From OMII01 sp947467385 (lineage in GTDB: Bacteria > Bdellovibrionota_C > UBA2361 > OMII01), in NCBI GenBank assembly GCA_044360075.1, contig JBIKLA010000019.1:10164-74163 (forward strand): a stretch of DNA of 64,000 bases, in the 5' to 3' direction. The position numbers and the translations under genes are program-made. How positions within the stretch are numbered: position 1 is the stretch's first letter; each line of letters starts with the position of its first letter. Of the stretch, positions 44,355-52,225 are shown in pieces. The notes beneath the pieces were generated by a model. The model saw only the letters and a program-made list of their open reading frames with translations. It had not been told where the DNA came from and did not search any database.

Positions 44355-46961
44355 ATGAGCTTTGTTGAGAAGGAATCCACGAGCGCTGTTGGCCTTGAAG
44401 GCGTGGGTCTCGACCCTGTGAGTGGTGACTCTTCATCCGCACTCAAGGTGACGCGCGGCGGCGCTGTCGCGACGGTGAACGGCGGCAGAGCTTCGACCAA
44501 GCCAGTGCTGTACCGCGAGCCACGCACGCCCACGCCGGCAGAGATCCGAAACTACATCGCGTCCCGATCCGACGATCTCCAAAAGTTCGTTGCCCCGCTT
44601 GAAGAGGCGCTGCGCAAAGCGTCGAAGCTGCGCGCCCGTTCCTTTGCCTCGTCCAAAAGAGCGTCCGTAAAAGTGGCGGAGCTGGTGCTGGGCGTCGTGC
44701 GCCGCATCGCACACCGCGAGACCGGGGTATACTCGATTGAGCCGAACATCGCGCTGCTTCTGAGCGCGCTCTACGCTGGAACGCTTGAGGGAGCAATCGT
44801 CTCGGGCCTCGTGCGCCGCGCGCAGGGCGTTCTTGATGCCGACGCTGGAGAAGCCGCAGAGATTGCGGGCCACGGCTTCGGGGGAGTGTCGGGCGCGATC
44901 GGCGATTATGACGTCAATCGCGAGCTTGATGAGCTCTCGATGCTCCTCAAGTGGTACGTGAAACGCAAGATGAGCCTTACCGGCCTTGAGGTGCACCAGT
45001 CGCGCCGCATGGATGCGGTGACCGATCTCTTGCCGACCGGCAGCGGAGAGGACGACGCGATCTTTGGCTTTGAGGTCATGCATGACCATCAGGTCTTTGC
45101 GACCAAGGGCTGCTACATCTCGTGTGGGGTTCGCCTCGTTGGTCACGACGGACAGCCGCTGTGGCTGCGCGTCTCTGCGCGCTGGAACGGGCAGCCCGTT
45201 GCTGTGCGCCCCGAGTGGTCGACTTGGACCGACCCAAGCGGACCTGGCGCCGAGGGCGCCTCGTTCTGCTCGCTCGTTCCGATTCGTCCGCAGGCGCAAC
45301 GCCTCATCATCGACGACATTAGGGCGTTCGTGCCGTACGCGGCTCTTGATCTTCCGCCGGGCCGCTGCGACATAGAGCTCCACATCGCAGTCATCGACGA
45401 AGATGGCAGGGAGCTCCTTGCGGCCGGCAAAGCCGAGAGCATCTGCATCCCGCAGCGCGAGCTGCTCGCCGTAAGCGTGCCGTCGCCCCATTCGATCGGG
45501 ATGTGGCCTCATGACGTGGTATCCGGTGACCGCATCTCAGGTCTTGCCGTTCATTGCGGACACAAGCTGGCAGGCGGGTGGGAGCGCCATACTGTCTCGG
45601 TCAACTTTGATCTCGCGCTGTTTATGCACGCGGGCGAAAGCCTGCTGCTTGAGTGCCGATTCCTTGACAGCCGCGGCAGCGGGGTGGAGCTCTCGTCGCT
45701 CGGCATTCCGTATGAGGCCGGCGAGCTTGACGGGCCGGTTGAGTCGGTCTCGTCGTATCGCTACCGCAGGATGCTTCAGCCCAAAGGCGCGTGGGCGTCG
45801 TACCGCGGATTGTGCATCGATATTCCGGTCGAGTTCCTCCTCCTTGAGGCGGGTACGCACAACCTCACCTGCGAGGTTCTTGTTGTGTCGCAGGACGATC
45901 GCGTCCTGTGTGGCGACATCGGGCTCGTGAGCGTTCACGTGCCAGGTGCCACTCCGCGCGAAGGCGATGAGGGTGGCGCGGATCGCGTCGCCGAGGAAAG
46001 TTTCATCGACGTTGGAAGCATTGAGGTCGAGCCGAACGCTACCTTTGACGGTGCGGAGGGCGTACGAATAGAGGCTATTTTCTGGCCGAGAAACGCTGGC
46101 CGCCAGATCGCAGAGCTTGCATCCGGGCGTGCCGGGGAGCTCTTCCGGCCGTACCGCGTTGAAGTCTCGATTGAGAGAGAGGATGGGCATCTTCTTTTGC
46201 AGGCCTTTTCCGATCAGCTCGGTATGGGCTTTAAGCCCGTTACGCGCGGCGTGTGCGTCGAGGGCCGCAGCGCCCTCGGCTCGCATTCTGTGGTTACTAA
46301 CTTCCGACGCGAAGAGATCCTCGGATGGTCGTTTGGTGCCGAGGGGCACCGCGGAATATCAAAAGCGCGCCTATTTGCCCGGGTGAGAGCGCTCTCGATG
46401 GGCGGCGAAGAGCTGTTGAGCACGAGCCGCGAGTTCTTCATGAAGCTCTCGCCGGACATGCAGCCCCAGGTTGTTGAGGGCGCTGTGGCCCTGCCGCGCA
46501 TCGTTGACGTTGTGGCGACCATTACGCCACGCAGCTCCCGCATCTCGGGTCGCATGGTGGTCAACGTACCGCGGGGGCGCGAATCAGACCCTGGAACCTT
46601 CGTTGCGTGTGTGCTGCAGTCGCAGGGCAAGCGCGTCGGCGAGGCTTTCCGCAAGCCGCTCGTTAGCCCGAGGCGTTCGACGTGGTCTCGGCAGCAGAGC
46701 GGGCTGTGCCAAGTTGACTATGAGTTTGAGCTTGATGCCGGCGCATCCGGCGCAGAGGGAACGACGATTATAGCCTCGATCGTAGGTCCGTCGCATGAGG
46801 TTCTTCACTCAGTTCGGCAGGAGGCTCGAAGCGCGAGTCTGCTGCTCGAACCGCACGGTGGAGAGGGCAGAGATGCGGGAGACGATGATCTCAATGGCGA
46901 CACGCCTGGGCATGAGGCCCAAGCCGAGCGCCGCGGGATCTTCTCGTGGTTTAAGAGCTAA
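44355..46961 (+). CDS. Large hypothetical protein with helical N-terminal domain and repeated beta-sandwich-like domains
   Basis: I do not recognise this 868-residue protein. Residues 1-60 look disordered. Residues 65-225 form a charged and hydrophobic helical domain (VAELVLGVVRRIAHRE; PNIALLLSALYAGTLEGAIV; ELSMLLKWYVKRKM). From about 240 to 820 there seem to be four beta-rich units of 110-150 residues with similar strand patterns, for example GCYISCGVRL.GHDGQPLWLRV and AGTHNLTCEVLVVSQDDRV. The C terminus is acidic and ends GIFSWFKS. No signal peptide or membrane helix is seen, so it is probably cytoplasmic. It is monocistronic behind an operator-like palindrome. Confidence 0.7.
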   Translation: MSFVEKESTSAVGLEGVGLDPVSGDSSSALKVTRGGAVATVNGGRASTKPVLYREPRTPTPAEIRNYIASRSDDLQKFVAPLEEALRKASKLRARSFASSKRASVKVAELVLGVVRRIAHRETGVYSIEPNIALLLSALYAGTLEGAIVSGLVRRAQGVLDADAGEAAEIAGHGFGGVSGAIGDYDVNRELDELSMLLKWYVKRKMSLTGLEVHQSRRMDAVTDLLPTGSGEDDAIFGFEVMHDHQVFATKGCYISCGVRLVGHDGQPLWLRVSARWNGQPVAVRPEWSTWTDPSGPGAEGASFCSLVPIRPQAQRLIIDDIRAFVPYAALDLPPGRCDIELHIAVIDEDGRELLAAGKAESICIPQRELLAVSVPSPHSIGMWPHDVVSGDRISGLAVHCGHKLAGGWERHTVSVNFDLALFMHAGESLLLECRFLDSRGSGVELSSLGIPYEAGELDGPVESVSSYRYRRMLQPKGAWASYRGLCIDIPVEFLLLEAGTHNLTCEVLVVSQDDRVLCGDIGLVSVHVPGATPREGDEGGADRVAEESFIDVGSIEVEPNATFDGAEGVRIEAIFWPRNAGRQIAELASGRAGELFRPYRVEVSIEREDGHLLLQAFSDQLGMGFKPVTRGVCVEGRSALGSHSVVTNFRREEILGWSFGAEGHRGISKARLFARVRALSMGGEELLSTSREFFMKLSPDMQPQVVEGAVALPRIVDVVATITPRSSRISGRMVVNVPRGRESDPGTFVACVLQSQGKRVGEAFRKPLVSPRRSTWSRQQSGLCQVDYEFELDAGASGAEGTTIIASIVGPSHEVLHSVRQEARSASLLLEPHGGEGRDAGDDDLNGDTPGHEAQAERRGIFSWFKS

Positions 46962-47003
46962 CGTTCACGATCGGACGAAGTGCATACCCAAATCCAACGG
47001 ATT

Positions 47004-47160
47004 GGGTGGGAATCACAGAGGACATAGAGGCTGTGGTTTCAAAAGCCATTCAGCTGCGATACGGCAACTACGACAAGGCGAAGCAAGGAATCAGTTAAGC
47101 GGCCAGGCTGCCCCGTCTGTGCACGTCTGTACACCTCTGAGTCCTGTGTGGTTCCATCCC
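47004..47160. repeat. Interspersed inverted-repeat element, copy 1
   Basis: The left arm (47004-47030) reads GGGTGGGAATCACAGAGGAC then ATAGAGG. The right arm (47133-47160) is its imperfect reverse complement (CTCTGAGTCCTGTGTGGTTCC then ATCCC). The arms flank about 100 bp of non-coding sequence. The same arm sequence recurs at 57227-57293, so this looks like a dispersed REP- or MITE-like element. Confidence 0.6.
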
Positions 47161-47212
47161 CACATCCTCGTACCGGAGGAGAGACAGAACGGCGCGCTGA
47201 GCGCTGCCCTAT

Positions 47213-48073
47213 CTAACTGAGCCCAGAGCCGTTTTTCTGCTGCGCTTCGACTGATGTTTGCGGCGCGGCCGGAACAGTCTCAGGATAGAGAGCCTCAACG
47301 TACGATGCAAGCAGCCGCTGGTCGCACCGCACGCACGAGCCAAAATCAACGAGCACGATCGGGACCGTGAGCTTGCACCGCCTGCAGTGCCCCAGAAAGA
47401 GCCGCTTGTCGGGCTTGAGCATCGCGAGGAAGGCAGCACCCACGAGAAAAAACGGCAGCCGGGCAATAACGGCATCGGGCGGCCCAGCCACGAACGCCCC
47501 ACACAGGCTAATCGCGCGCGCGGCGAGCATCGGGAGCAAGAGCAGAATAGTGAGCTGTGCCTCCCAGCGCTCGATCTGGAGCCATGGCTTGTCTGCGATA
47601 AGATCCCGCTCGTGCGCCTGTTGCTTGATGGACTTTCGGAAGCTCACCGTAATTGCCAGCGCGACGATAACGAGCGCGGCTCCAAGGAAGATTCCGCTAA
47701 TGTTCGCGACCCCCACCACCTTAGGAAGCATCGTCAGGACGATAGCCGCTAGGACCATAAAGGACTGCAGGCGCGAAGGCTGCTCTGAGCTCTTGCGATT
47801 GAAGGTCCGGAGGCTCGAGACCATTTTTTGGAACCGGTCCTGGGCTAGGCACGGGAGGAGCAGGAGCGCTAGGCAGCATGCCACCGTGAGGGCCATTTCG
47901 TATGGTACCTGGGGCTGGGTGACGAACGGAATGAGTGGGTCAACAAGGATCGAGACGAAGAGCAGGGGCCATATCCGGCTCAATCGGCCGTACGGGCCCA
48001 GGCGGCGGGGCTTGCGAGAACCGGTTGTCTTAATTTTTTTTCGTAGTAACGTCGGCACCGTGGACTCAAGCAT
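47213..48073 (-). CDS. Hypothetical membrane protein with C-terminal zinc-ribbon-like Cys pairs
   Basis: Starting at ATG 48073 the protein has 286 residues. After a basic N terminus there are about six hydrophobic segments (LFVSILVDPLIPFV; MALTVACCLALLLLPCLA; MVLAAIVLTMLPKVVGV; GIFLGAALVIVALAITV; LLLLPMLAARAISLCG; LPFFLVGAAFLAML). A short cytoplasmic tail carries CRRCKL and CVRCDQ, two CxxC pairs suggesting a zinc ribbon. Function unknown. Its 5' end overlaps the divergent xseA start by 14 bp, so one of the two starts may be wrong. Confidence 0.65.
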   Translation of the reverse strand: MLESTVPTLLRKKIKTTGSRKPRRLGPYGRLSRIWPLLFVSILVDPLIPFVTQPQVPYEMALTVACCLALLLLPCLAQDRFQKMVSSLRTFNRKSSEQPSRLQSFMVLAAIVLTMLPKVVGVANISGIFLGAALVIVALAITVSFRKSIKQQAHERDLIADKPWLQIERWEAQLTILLLLPMLAARAISLCGAFVAGPPDAVIARLPFFLVGAAFLAMLKPDKRLFLGHCRRCKLTVPIVLVDFGSCVRCDQRLLASYVEALYPETVPAAPQTSVEAQQKNGSGLS

Positions 48074-49451
48074 CAAAAAGCGCGCTAGCGGCGACCCCTC
48101 ATCGGGGGATGGGCCGGACTACCTCTCGGTTACCCAAGTTGCCCGCCTCTTTAACGATATACTTGAGACGAGCTTCCCGCAGCTTCTTTTTAAGGGTGAG
48201 ATATCGCAGCTCACAGTGGCCCAGAGCGGGCACCTCTACTTTACGGTCAAGGACGAAGGGGCACAGGTGTCGTGCGTCATGTGGGCGGGGACGGCACGCA
48301 CCCTGCGCTTCAAGCCCGCTGCGGGCATGGCGGTCAGGTGCCACGGCCGCCCGAACGTGTATCCCCAGACTGGGCGGCTGCAGGTCGTCGTGAGCCGCAT
48401 GACCGAGGACGGCGAGGGGGATCTGCAGAGAAAGTTTCTTGAGCTAAAAGCGCGCCTTGAACGCGACGGATTCTTTGCTCCGGAGCGCAAGCGACCGCTA
48501 CCCTTCATGCCGCGCGCAGTGGGGATCGTCACCTCCAAAACCGGCGCCGTTATCCACGACATGATGGTGAAGATTCGCGAGCGGTTCCCCTCGATGGTCG
48601 TGTACCTCTCTGAAACTCGCGTTCAGGGCGAGGGCGCAGCAGCCGAGATATCCGAGGCGTTGCGCAAGCTTGACGCTTCGGACTTGGTCGACGTCATCAT
48701 TGTTGCGCGCGGTGGTGGCTCGCTTGAGGACCTTTGGGCGTTCAACGAGGAAGAGGTCGTGAAGGCCGTTTTCGCCTGCCGCACTCCCGTCATTTCTGGT
48801 GTGGGCCACGAGGTCGACACAACCCTGTGTGACTTTGCAGCCGACGTTCGCGCGCCGACGCCCACGGCAGCAGCCGAGATGGCGGTGCCCAAAGTAAGCG
48901 ATCTCTTGGTTAGGGTGGCCGAGCTTGAGCGCCGGCTGCGCGACTCCGACCGATGGCTTCAGCCGCGCGCGCAGCGGGTTGATGAGCTGGCTGGACGGCT
49001 TAGTGCGCGCGTTGGCGGTGTGTTGGCTGAGGCTAGGCTGCACGTGAAATCAGCCGAATCCTCGCTGGTCCGCATTCGGCCCGATCGAGTCATTGAGATG
49101 GTCTCGGCAAAGGTCCAGGGATTGCGAGACAGGCTGCTTCAGGCGGGACGGTCATCCGCGCAGCTTAATGCTCGCGGCGTGGATACGCTTGCTACTCGGC
49201 TCTCGTCGGCAAGCCGCCGCCGCGTTGAAACGCTTGCAGCAACGATCGGGCACCTAGGGCTTCGCCTTGAGTCGCTCAGCCCGCAACGGGTGCTTGAGCG
49301 CGGGTACAGCATCGTCTCGACTGAGGGTCGCCATGTGCGCTCAATCGGTGATGTGGCCGTTGGTGCACCCCTTGAGGTAGCGGTTGCGGACGGCGTCATT
49401 TCAGGGAAGGTTCAGGAGATTTCAAAGGAGTCGAAATGGCAAAAACAGTAG
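48060..49451 (+). CDS. xseA: Exodeoxyribonuclease VII large subunit
   Basis: It degrades single-stranded DNA together with XseB. The N-terminal OB-fold (YLSVTQVARLFNDIL, FKGEISQLTVAQSGHLYFTV) and the catalytic domain (VGIVTSKTGAVIHDM, VIIVARGGGSLEDLWAFN, VISGVGHEVDTTLCDFAAD) are intact, with a coiled-coil C terminus ending in GYSIVSTEGR. I use GTG 48060 as start (463 residues). The frame is open far upstream, but that part is antisense to the membrane-protein gene and has no family similarity. The stop overlaps xseB by 16 nt. Confidence 0.92.
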   Translation: MDSSIKKRASGDPSSGDGPDYLSVTQVARLFNDILETSFPQLLFKGEISQLTVAQSGHLYFTVKDEGAQVSCVMWAGTARTLRFKPAAGMAVRCHGRPNVYPQTGRLQVVVSRMTEDGEGDLQRKFLELKARLERDGFFAPERKRPLPFMPRAVGIVTSKTGAVIHDMMVKIRERFPSMVVYLSETRVQGEGAAAEISEALRKLDASDLVDVIIVARGGGSLEDLWAFNEEEVVKAVFACRTPVISGVGHEVDTTLCDFAADVRAPTPTAAAEMAVPKVSDLLVRVAELERRLRDSDRWLQPRAQRVDELAGRLSARVGGVLAEARLHVKSAESSLVRIRPDRVIEMVSAKVQGLRDRLLQAGRSSAQLNARGVDTLATRLSSASRRRVETLAATIGHLGLRLESLSPQRVLERGYSIVSTEGRHVRSIGDVAVGAPLEVAVADGVISGKVQEISKESKWQKQ

Positions 49452-49699
49452 GAACATCGAGAGAAGTGTCGCTTGAGTCAGTTCTTGCGGGCGAGGTGAC
49501 GGATGAGCAGCTCAAGGGGCTCTCGTTTGAGCAGTCACTTAAGCTCTTGGAGCAGGTGGTAGCGGCGGTCGAGAACGGCAGCCTGCCTCTCGACGGCGCC
49601 ATCGGCGCGTACGAGAAGGGAAGCGTGCTCGTGCAGCACCTGCGCAAGCTGCTCTCGGGTGCCGAGGAGAAGCTTCGTATGCTGAGCGAGGCAGGGTAG
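49436..49699 (+). CDS. xseB: Exodeoxyribonuclease VII small subunit
   Basis: The 87-residue protein has the XseB helical hairpin: LSFEQSLKLLEQVVAAVENG, SLPLDGAIGAYEKGSVLVQH and LLSGAEEKLRML. It binds the coiled coil of XseA. ATG 49436 has AAGGAG six nt upstream and lies inside the end of xseA, a standard coupled arrangement. A 35-residue N-terminal extension precedes the usual family start. Confidence 0.93.
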   Translation: MAKTVGTSREVSLESVLAGEVTDEQLKGLSFEQSLKLLEQVVAAVENGSLPLDGAIGAYEKGSVLVQHLRKLLSGAEEKLRMLSEAG

Positions 49700-49802
49700 G
49701 GGCGGGTGCGCAGTTGTGCCGAGCGGCTTTGCAGGAGCGGACAGCCAACCAGGCGTGTTTCCGAACTACGGAAGAGGTTCGACATGAGGCTCTAGAAACA
49801 CG

Positions 49803-50025
49803 ATGTAGCGGATCTGCCGAAGCGTCGCCATCGCCACAGAGGCTGTCGCAACCTCAGCACTCAAGTAATCGGACGGCGGCACCCGCCACATCCCCACGAT
49901 TGTGACAGCTGTTGGCTGTATCCTCTCGTTCAATTCCCTATCGCTTGCGCTGAGCACCTTGCTGCTTTGGGTCGCATACGACATTTACTCCGGTGTCGGC
50001 ATCGCCGCGCTTTCGACGATAGGTC
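49803..50025 (+). pseudogene. SMR-type multidrug efflux pump (EmrE/QacE-like) pseudogene, N-terminal two-thirds
   Basis: Translating from the ATG at 49803 gives an SMR protein broken by stops: TAG at codon 2 and TAA at 49866. Between and after them are clear family segments: VAIATEAVATSALK with the essential membrane Glu, then SDGGTRHIPTIVTAVG, LSLALSTLL, and YDIYSGVGIAALSTIG. Compared with typical SMR proteins the order and spacing are right. The remaining C-terminal helix is lost where an IS3-family remnant begins. Function would have been cationic-drug/proton antiport in the inner membrane. Confidence 0.8.
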
Positions 50026-50237
50026 GGACAACTCCAGCTCCCCATAGCGCTTGCGCCAGTTCGTAGATCGTAGCATCGCGCACCCCGTAAGTCCGACATG
50101 CCTCCGTTAGCTTGCCCGTCGCAAACACCTATTTCAGGACCTTTACGATATGCTCTTCACTGTCTCTCGTCTTCGTTCGCGCTCCTGGTAAGAGGAAACT
50201 CTAGAACATTGTGGTGGTATTCGGGGGGAGCAGATCA
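50026..50237 (-). mobile_element. IS3-family insertion sequence remnant (orfA end)
   Basis: On the minus strand from about 50180 the translation reads SEEHIVKVLK, a stop, then TGKLTEACRTYGVRDATIY and, after a +1 shift, NWRKRYGELELSD. This is the helix-turn-helix start of an IS3-family OrfA transposase, broken by a stop and a frameshift. An AGGAG-like site precedes it, and the outer end (TGATCTGCTCCCC read from 50237) resembles an IS3-type terminal repeat beginning with TG. The orfB part and the other end are missing, so the element is dead. It abuts the SMR pseudogene. Confidence 0.75.
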
Positions 50238-50241
50238 GACC

Positions 50242-50257
50242 TGCCTGCATGCAGGCA
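50242..50257. promoter_or_regulatory. Perfect 16-bp palindrome next to the IS3 remnant
   Basis: TGCCTGCATGCAGGCA is fully self-complementary and lies 4 nt outside the likely end of the IS remnant, 167 bp upstream of the secreted-protein gene. It could be an operator, an insertion hotspot or chance. Confidence 0.4.
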
Positions 50258-50423
50258 TAGTAACACCCTACGAGAAACGCTTGGACCCATCCAATTTCAC
50301 GGCATTGTCGGCAGATCTGACGCTGCCGCAATCCTGGCCTCATCCACTACATTAAATCATTTGATAATAGCGAGCCCTTCAACTAACCTTATCGGCAAGG
50401 CGTTAACTTCTGTACATTTTATT

Positions 50424-51626
50424 ATGATAGCCGTTATCAGATTTTTCTTTTCACTTACTCTCCTATCGTTATCGCTAAGTATCGATCTGTCCTTTGCCCA
50501 AGAGGTTGGCGGCCCAGAAGATGTGGTTGCACCGATACAATGTGGACCATGCGGATGTGAGGATCCCACTAATACATGCTTGGATTGTAATGGAGTGCCG
50601 AACGGAACGGCACTTATGGGAGTCTGCGGATGTGACGATGAAACCTCCTGCCTTGACTGCATGGGTGTACCACACGGCCTCGCAAGAATGAGCGACTGTC
50701 AGTGTAATGGTGTAGCTGGAACCTGCACGCCGACCCCTACTGCAACGCCAAGTTCAGTCGCTACCCGCACACCTACACCTACCCACACAGCTACCCGCAC
50801 ACCTACGCCTACCCGCACACCTACACCTACCCACACAGCTACCCGCACACCTACGCCTACCCGCACAGCTACACCTACCCGCACACCTACATCTACGCCG
50901 CAGCCGTTAAGCGCAAGCCTGACAGTTACCGGTTCATATACACAGAGCGTCTCATCTACTGTCCCCTCGACGGTAGCATCGGCAATCACCTCTAACGGGC
51001 GATCTCTGGATATTACCTACAAATCAAAAACAACGACGGCGCTAAAGACAGAGTCCGTAAATACCTGCTCAGTCAGAGACGTAAAAGTATCTTGGAGTTC
51101 AACAGGCGCTGTTAGCTGCACAATTCTTACGAGTCCTACTGTCGCTGGCCTACATAAAAAAACCGGAACCTCTGGCTCAGTCTCCCTGTCAGCCTTCAAG
51201 AATTCTACTCAGGTTGCATTGCACTGCAGTAAAGGCGCCAAAGCGATTTCTTCGAGTATAATTGTCCAGATCAACAAACCACAGAGCTTTAACACCAATG
51301 ACCGCGAGGTAATGAGCGCAGCATTCGGAACAGCAGGATCTGGAACAAAAGTAATCGAAGGCGTAGGCATCCCGGCCAGGAACAACGAGGAGATCCATGC
51401 GCACCTTATGCGGGCGTGCACAAACCTCGGATACGAACACTTCACGGAATTCGGCATCTACCAGCGCGGGTTTGACTCGCCGGGCAATAACACCAACTGC
51501 TGGATCTCACAGACAGTACCGGACGGGGCTAGCCGGATTCCGGGTACAGACCTCGTGTGCAAGAACGCCAGAGATAACGGGAATCCGCCGTACATCGGCA
51601 ACTTCACCTGCGCGTGCTTCCCATAA
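50424..51626 (+). CDS. Secreted Cys-rich and Thr/Pro-repeat protein
   Basis: From ATG 50424 the 400-residue protein has a signal peptide (FFFSLTLLSLSLSIDLSFAQ). A Cys-rich module (residues 35-105) contains two CLDC-x-GVP-x-G units and CGC/CQC pairs. A Thr/Pro/Arg linker (about 112-160, TRTPTPT and THTATRT repeats) leads to a C-terminal domain with a Thr/Ser-rich beta part and a Cys-containing end (ACTNLGYEHF, NTNCWISQTVPDG, CKNAR, FTCACFP). The modular layout resembles extracellular proteins with glycosylatable linkers. Base composition is more AT-rich than the neighbours and the gene sits in a decayed mobile region, so recent transfer is likely. Confidence 0.75.
   Translation: MIAVIRFFFSLTLLSLSLSIDLSFAQEVGGPEDVVAPIQCGPCGCEDPTNTCLDCNGVPNGTALMGVCGCDDETSCLDCMGVPHGLARMSDCQCNGVAGTCTPTPTATPSSVATRTPTPTHTATRTPTPTRTPTPTHTATRTPTPTRTATPTRTPTSTPQPLSASLTVTGSYTQSVSSTVPSTVASAITSNGRSLDITYKSKTTTALKTESVNTCSVRDVKVSWSSTGAVSCTILTSPTVAGLHKKTGTSGSVSLSAFKNSTQVALHCSKGAKAISSSIIVQINKPQSFNTNDREVMSAAFGTAGSGTKVIEGVGIPARNNEEIHAHLMRACTNLGYEHFTEFGIYQRGFDSPGNNTNCWISQTVPDGASRIPGTDLVCKNARDNGNPPYIGNFTCACFP
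50759..50905 (+). repeat. In-gene tandem repeats encoding the Thr/Pro linker
   Basis: Blocks of about 30 bp (GCTACCCGCACACCTAC then (A/G)CCTACCC(A/G)CACA) alternate with shorter 18-bp versions of the same sequence. All are multiples of three, so copy-number change alters linker length without frameshift. They encode the TRTPTPT/THTA pattern. Confidence 0.85.
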
Positions 51627-51655
51627 ACAGACCGAGGTGCAGATTGGCTGCCGTG

Positions 51656-51835
51656 CAGGCCGATCGCTTTGGGGGGGCATACGCGATCTGGTCTGGCGTT
51701 GGTATCGCTGCGGTGTCAACGATAGGCTGGTACGCCTACAACCAGCGCCTGGATGGCGCGGCAGTGACTAGCCTGGGGCTGATTGTGGCCGGTGTTGTTG
51801 TGCTTAACCTCTTTTCGGGTGCTGGTGTTCACTAG
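51656..51835 (+). pseudogene. SMR-type multidrug efflux pump fragment, C-terminal half
   Basis: The frame ending at TAG 51835 reads GGAYAIWSGVGIAAVSTIGW, then QRLDGAAVTSLGLIVAGVVVLNLFSG, a textbook SMR C terminus (helices 3 and 4). The N-terminal half with the essential Glu is missing; the upstream codons are not SMR-like. The overlap with the first fragment (SGVGIAA.STIG) differs at many bases, so the two fragments probably come from two paralogous SMR genes and not from a simple recent split. Confidence 0.8.
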
Positions 51836-52225
51836 CTGAGGAGCATCGAGGGTGTGCCGTGTTGTTTTAGGGGTCGCCAGGCATCCATTGACTGCCCGAA
51901 TTTTTGTGCTGGCTCGATTGCCTGTCATGCAGAGGCTTCACGCAGGGTCTCTGGCCGGGGTGCCCTAGGAATCGCACAACAACCGAAGGAGCATTAACGA
52001 CTAGGAAAACAAGGCATGCTTCTGTATTCTGTCGCTTCCCGTCAAAAGCTCAAAGAGTAGGGGCCCCATCAGGACTCCTCGCTGCTTTGTTCCGCCGCTT
52101 TCCCCCTGAAATGTCTTCATTTTCGCTGTTGTTATACTCTTGTTTTCCCTCCCTTACCGTTTTGTGATGAGGGCCCTCGATAACCTTCTCGTTATTCGCG
52201 CACAGCGAACAAACGGAGAGGCTGT
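51836..52225. other. Intergenic region before the CXXCH protein
   Basis: These 390 bp contain no ORF or RNA that I can support. An extended -10 promoter candidate (52130-52138) lies 88 bp before the next gene. The first half may be leftover sequence of the mobile region. Confidence 0.4.
52130..52138 (+). promoter_or_regulatory. Extended -10 promoter candidate
   Basis: TGTTATACT fits an extended -10 element (TG, one base, then TATACT, 5/6 to consensus). No -35 match is seen at normal spacing, as is usual for this promoter type. It would transcribe the 466-residue secreted protein gene. Confidence 0.35.

Noticed and set aside
47367..48059. A 230-codon 5' extension of the xseA frame
   Set aside because: It lies antisense to the zinc-ribbon membrane protein, is Arg/Ser-rich and has no similarity to XseA, whose family start fits GTG 48060.
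50759..50905. CRISPR-like array
   Set aside because: The repeats are short, contiguous and in frame inside a secreted-protein gene. There are no unique spacers and no cas genes.
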